Shown: in pieces, positions 6,087 through 7,869 of the stretch
Layout of the letters: each line of letters opens with the position of its first letter
How positions within the stretch are numbered: the stretch's first letter is position 1
From: Pseudomonadota bacterium
Lineage (GTDB): Bacteria > Desulfobacterota > Syntrophia > Syntrophales > UBA5619
Reading direction: 5' to 3'
DNA length: 7,869 nucleotides
NCBI GenBank assembly: GCA_018819165.1
Contig: JAHJQP010000012.1
Location: 1 to 7,869, forward strand
The notes under the pieces: model-generated
The model's database searches: none
Told to the model about the DNA's origin: nothing
The model's input: only the letters and a program-made list of their open reading frames with translations
Translations under genes and position numbers: made by a program

Positions 6087-7623
6087 TCCTGTTTCTCCTT
6101 TTCCTTGTTGAAATAATAAATATTATCAGCAGGGATATCCCGCACAAATAAACGAATAGATCCCCATATGCCGCATAAAAGGTCCTTTCGTCAATGATTT
6201 TTACCTCGCCCTTCAAAAAGGTCTTTTCAAAAATGCCCGTCCGGGACAGGATCTCCCCGGTAGGATCGATGATAGAGCTGATCCCGGTATTGGCCGCCCG
6301 CACAAGGTAAAGGCGGGTTTCAATCGCCCGGAAAACCGTCATCGACAGATGCTGGTATGGCGCCGATGTTCTCCCGAACCAGGCATCATTGGTTATATTG
6401 ACCAGGATCTGTGCTCCTTTCTGCTTGTATTCCCTCGCGCCTTCCGGGAAGATCGCCTCGTAGCAGATCAGAACACCCAGACGGTGTATATTGATAGTGA
6501 GGGGATAAAATCCTTTTCCCGCTTTGAAGTCCCCCACCCCAGCCACGAGTTTGCCGATGAAGGGAAAGAATCTCCGCAGCGGCACGTACTCCCCGTAAGG
6601 AACCAGATGAACCTTATCATATCTGCCGCTTAGGGTCCCATCCGGCCGGAGAAGGAAAGCGCTGTTCATATAATTGATGTGTCCTTCATCTTCTGCGTAG
6701 CTTGGGCTGCCAAAAAGAAGCGCCCCCCCGGAAGTTCTGGCAACATCGATTACCGCTGCCTGCAGCGGATCCGGGCGCTGAAAGTAAAAAGGCGCTGCCG
6801 TTTCTGGCCAGATGATCAATCCCCCTGCGGCAGGTGCCGCCGCCAAGGTAAGCGAGCGGTAGATCTCCAACGTCTCCTTCTGGTACTGGGGATTCCATTT
6901 GATGTTCTGATCGATGTTTCCCTGGATTAGCGACACGTCGAGTCCGGGCGCCTTGCTTAAGGACTCCCTTACATCAGCTGTTCGATAATGCCCATAACCG
7001 TAGATCGCGCTGATCAAAACGCAGGCGGCAACCGCCTCTGTCAGGAGATACCCCTTCCGGCTTTTTCTCAGCAACAAATCGAAAAGAACCGCATTGATCA
7101 GAACGATCGCGAACGTGACGCCATAAATACCTGTGATATCGGATATTTGTATTATTTTACCATAGAGATACTGGGAATAGGCCAGATTTTCCCAGGGGAA
7201 TCCCGTCAGGAAATGAGAGCGGGCAAATTCGAGTACCGTCCATAGCAGGGGCGCCGACAGAAATAGAAAGACACCCTTTGGCCGAAAGTATGCGACTCCC
7301 ATGGCAAAACACGCCATATAAAGACTCATATATGCGGCGAGGAACAGCATGGCCAATATCCCCGTATAGATGGGAAGATTGCCGTATTGCACAACAACAT
7401 ATATGATCCAGTAGAGGATGCCGACATGCGCGACAAAGCCGGTGAGAAAGCCGATTTTGAATCCCTCCGCTGGCCTGGTATCCTTCAGGGCGTACAACAG
7501 AGGAATCAGCGCGATCCAGGCCAGGATACCGCTTCCGAATTTCGGGAAAGACAGGAACAGGAGAAGGCCGGATAATACGGCCATTGTCAGCTGAAGGGGT
7601 GATATTTTCAAATGTGCTGTCAT
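6067..7623 (-). CDS. lnt: Apolipoprotein N-acyltransferase
   Basis: Lnt is the inner-membrane enzyme that transfers a fatty acid from a phospholipid to the amino group of the N-terminal diacylglyceryl-cysteine of lipoproteins, the last maturation step before Lol export. From ATG 7623 it is 518 residues, close to E. coli's 512. An N-terminal block of hydrophobic helices (roughly residues 10-210) precedes a periplasmic nitrilase-fold domain with the catalytic triad E274 (IIWPETAAPF), K337 (YDKVHLVPYGEYVP) and C387 (GVLICYEAIFPE), followed by NITNDAWFG. A final transmembrane helix (about 487-506) precedes a basic tail. The frame is open to ATG 7716, adding 31 polar residues. I prefer 7623 because the hydrophobic segment then starts where family members begin, but no Shine-Dalgarno precedes it, whereas AAGGA lies 13 bases before 7716. 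The last 20 bases overlap prfB. It probably modifies the MltD-like lipoprotein downstream. Confidence 0.95.
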   Translation of the reverse strand: MTAHLKISPLQLTMAVLSGLLLFLSFPKFGSGILAWIALIPLLYALKDTRPAEGFKIGFLTGFVAHVGILYWIIYVVVQYGNLPIYTGILAMLFLAAYMSLYMACFAMGVAYFRPKGVFLFLSAPLLWTVLEFARSHFLTGFPWENLAYSQYLYGKIIQISDITGIYGVTFAIVLINAVLFDLLLRKSRKGYLLTEAVAACVLISAIYGYGHYRTADVRESLSKAPGLDVSLIQGNIDQNIKWNPQYQKETLEIYRSLTLAAAPAAGGLIIWPETAAPFYFQRPDPLQAAVIDVARTSGGALLFGSPSYAEDEGHINYMNSAFLLRPDGTLSGRYDKVHLVPYGEYVPLRRFFPFIGKLVAGVGDFKAGKGFYPLTINIHRLGVLICYEAIFPEGAREYKQKGAQILVNITNDAWFGRTSAPYQHLSMTVFRAIETRLYLVRAANTGISSIIDPTGEILSRTGIFEKTFLKGEVKIIDERTFYAAYGDLFVYLCGISLLIIFIISTRKRRNRNAGRNS

Positions 7624-7779
7624 ATGGATCAATGCGGCCAATGTCTCAGAGGGTCCGTAATAATTTAGGTTTGAGCATCTTGCCCCCCACCCCTCTTCCA
7701 AGATACTTTCTATCATCCTGATGTTTCCGTCCTTCTGTAATCCTTCAGACCAGGGATGGACAGCCCATTCATCATAACG
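7624..7779 (-). other. Leader region of lnt, between the tRNA terminator and the lnt start
   Basis: This region has no certain gene. It holds the alternative lnt start ATG 7716, with AAGGA about 13 bases upstream. It also holds a 10-codon ORF (ATG 7678, TGA ending at 7646) in another frame, preceded by a G-rich run (GAGGGG then GGGGGG) on the minus strand. A TATGAT is present just after the terminator (about 7774-7779), but I see no -35 at a suitable distance, so the lnt-prfB promoter is not located with confidence. Confidence 0.3.
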
Positions 7780-7812
7780 AAAAGGGGGCTGACCATGGAT
7801 GGTAAACCCCCT
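7780..7812 (-). terminator. Rho-independent terminator downstream of tRNA-Asp
   Basis: On the minus strand AGGGGG (7812-7807) pairs with CCCCCT (7788-7783). The stem is extended by a G-T wobble, a T-A pair, one mismatch and then the pairs of ACCA/TGGT, closing on a very small loop near CC. It runs into TTTT and then CGTT. It begins 8 bases after the tRNA CCA end, the expected place for terminating the tRNA transcript. The U-tract is short, so some read-through into lnt is possible. Confidence 0.7.
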
Positions 7813-7819
7813 AAGTTAT

Positions 7820-7869
7820 TGGCGGGGCCGAGGGGACTTGAACCCCTGCCCTCCGGCGTGACAGGCCGG
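7820..7869 (-). tRNA. tRNA-Asp (anticodon GTC), 3' portion, cut by window edge
   Basis: The last 50 bases, read on the minus strand, are the 3' two-thirds of a tRNA. They give anticodon stem CCGGC/GCCGG around the loop CTGTCAC with anticodon GTC (7862-7860), a 5-base variable loop AGGGC, T-stem AGGGG/CCCCT around TTCAAGT, acceptor strand CGGCCCC, discriminator G and an encoded CCA (7822-7820). G73 with anticodon GTC fits tRNA-Asp. The 5' acceptor strand and D-arm lie beyond the window. Confidence 0.93.

Noticed and set aside
7820..7869. tRNA-Asp as an integration (attachment) site
   Set aside because: tRNA 3' ends are common integration sites, but no integrase, direct repeat of the tRNA end or foreign-looking genes appear in the window. 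The adjacent lnt-prfB pair is core chromosome.
1..7869. A previously undescribed system, CRISPR array or mobile element
   Set aside because: All substantial coding regions match known housekeeping families. No regular spaced repeats, terminal inverted repeats, transposase or toxin-like small gene pair could be seen.

Overview
The window reads as ordinary chromosomal housekeeping DNA from a Gram-negative bacterium. Three things point that way: an outer-membrane-type lipoprotein with LysM domains, an apolipoprotein N-acyltransferase (Lnt), and a mid-range base composition. The gene set and protein style (PhoH with an N-terminal KH-like region, YbeY, a long MltD-type transglycosylase, lnt-prfB) would fit a member of the former Deltaproteobacteria / Desulfobacterota. 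That placement is an impression from gene content, not a proof.

Layout. Three genes run rightward on the left: an M20-family metallopeptidase (4-1248, true start possibly outside the window), then phoH (1309-2313) and ybeY (2365-2826), which look like one transcript from a promoter at about 1250-1278. The right side runs leftward: a tRNA-Asp(GTC) cut by the window edge (7820-7869), its terminator (7780-7812), lnt (start near 7623 or 7716), prfB (6086-4997) and a 675-residue LysM lytic transglycosylase lipoprotein (4863-2836). The two groups converge, with 9 bases between the stop codons of ybeY and the transglycosylase gene.

The most informative sequence signal is in prfB. The uninterrupted reading frame covers only the last 328 codons. 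The full 362-residue release factor 2 begins at an ATG at 6086, inside the end of lnt, and is reached by the classic autoregulatory +1 frameshift at CTT TGA C (6020-6014). A plain ORF caller would report this gene 34 codons short.

Functional themes are translation and RNA quality control (PhoH, YbeY, RF2, tRNA-Asp) and envelope biogenesis (Lnt and the transglycosylase). Lnt would acylate the N-terminal cysteine of the transglycosylase lipoprotein encoded two genes downstream. I found no mobile element, CRISPR array or defence-like system. No convincing new system is visible. The remaining second-look items are small: a 27-residue tandem duplication, an uncertain lnt start with a possible leader peptide, a YbeY motif substitution, and a rearranged ybeZ-ybeY-lnt neighbourhood.
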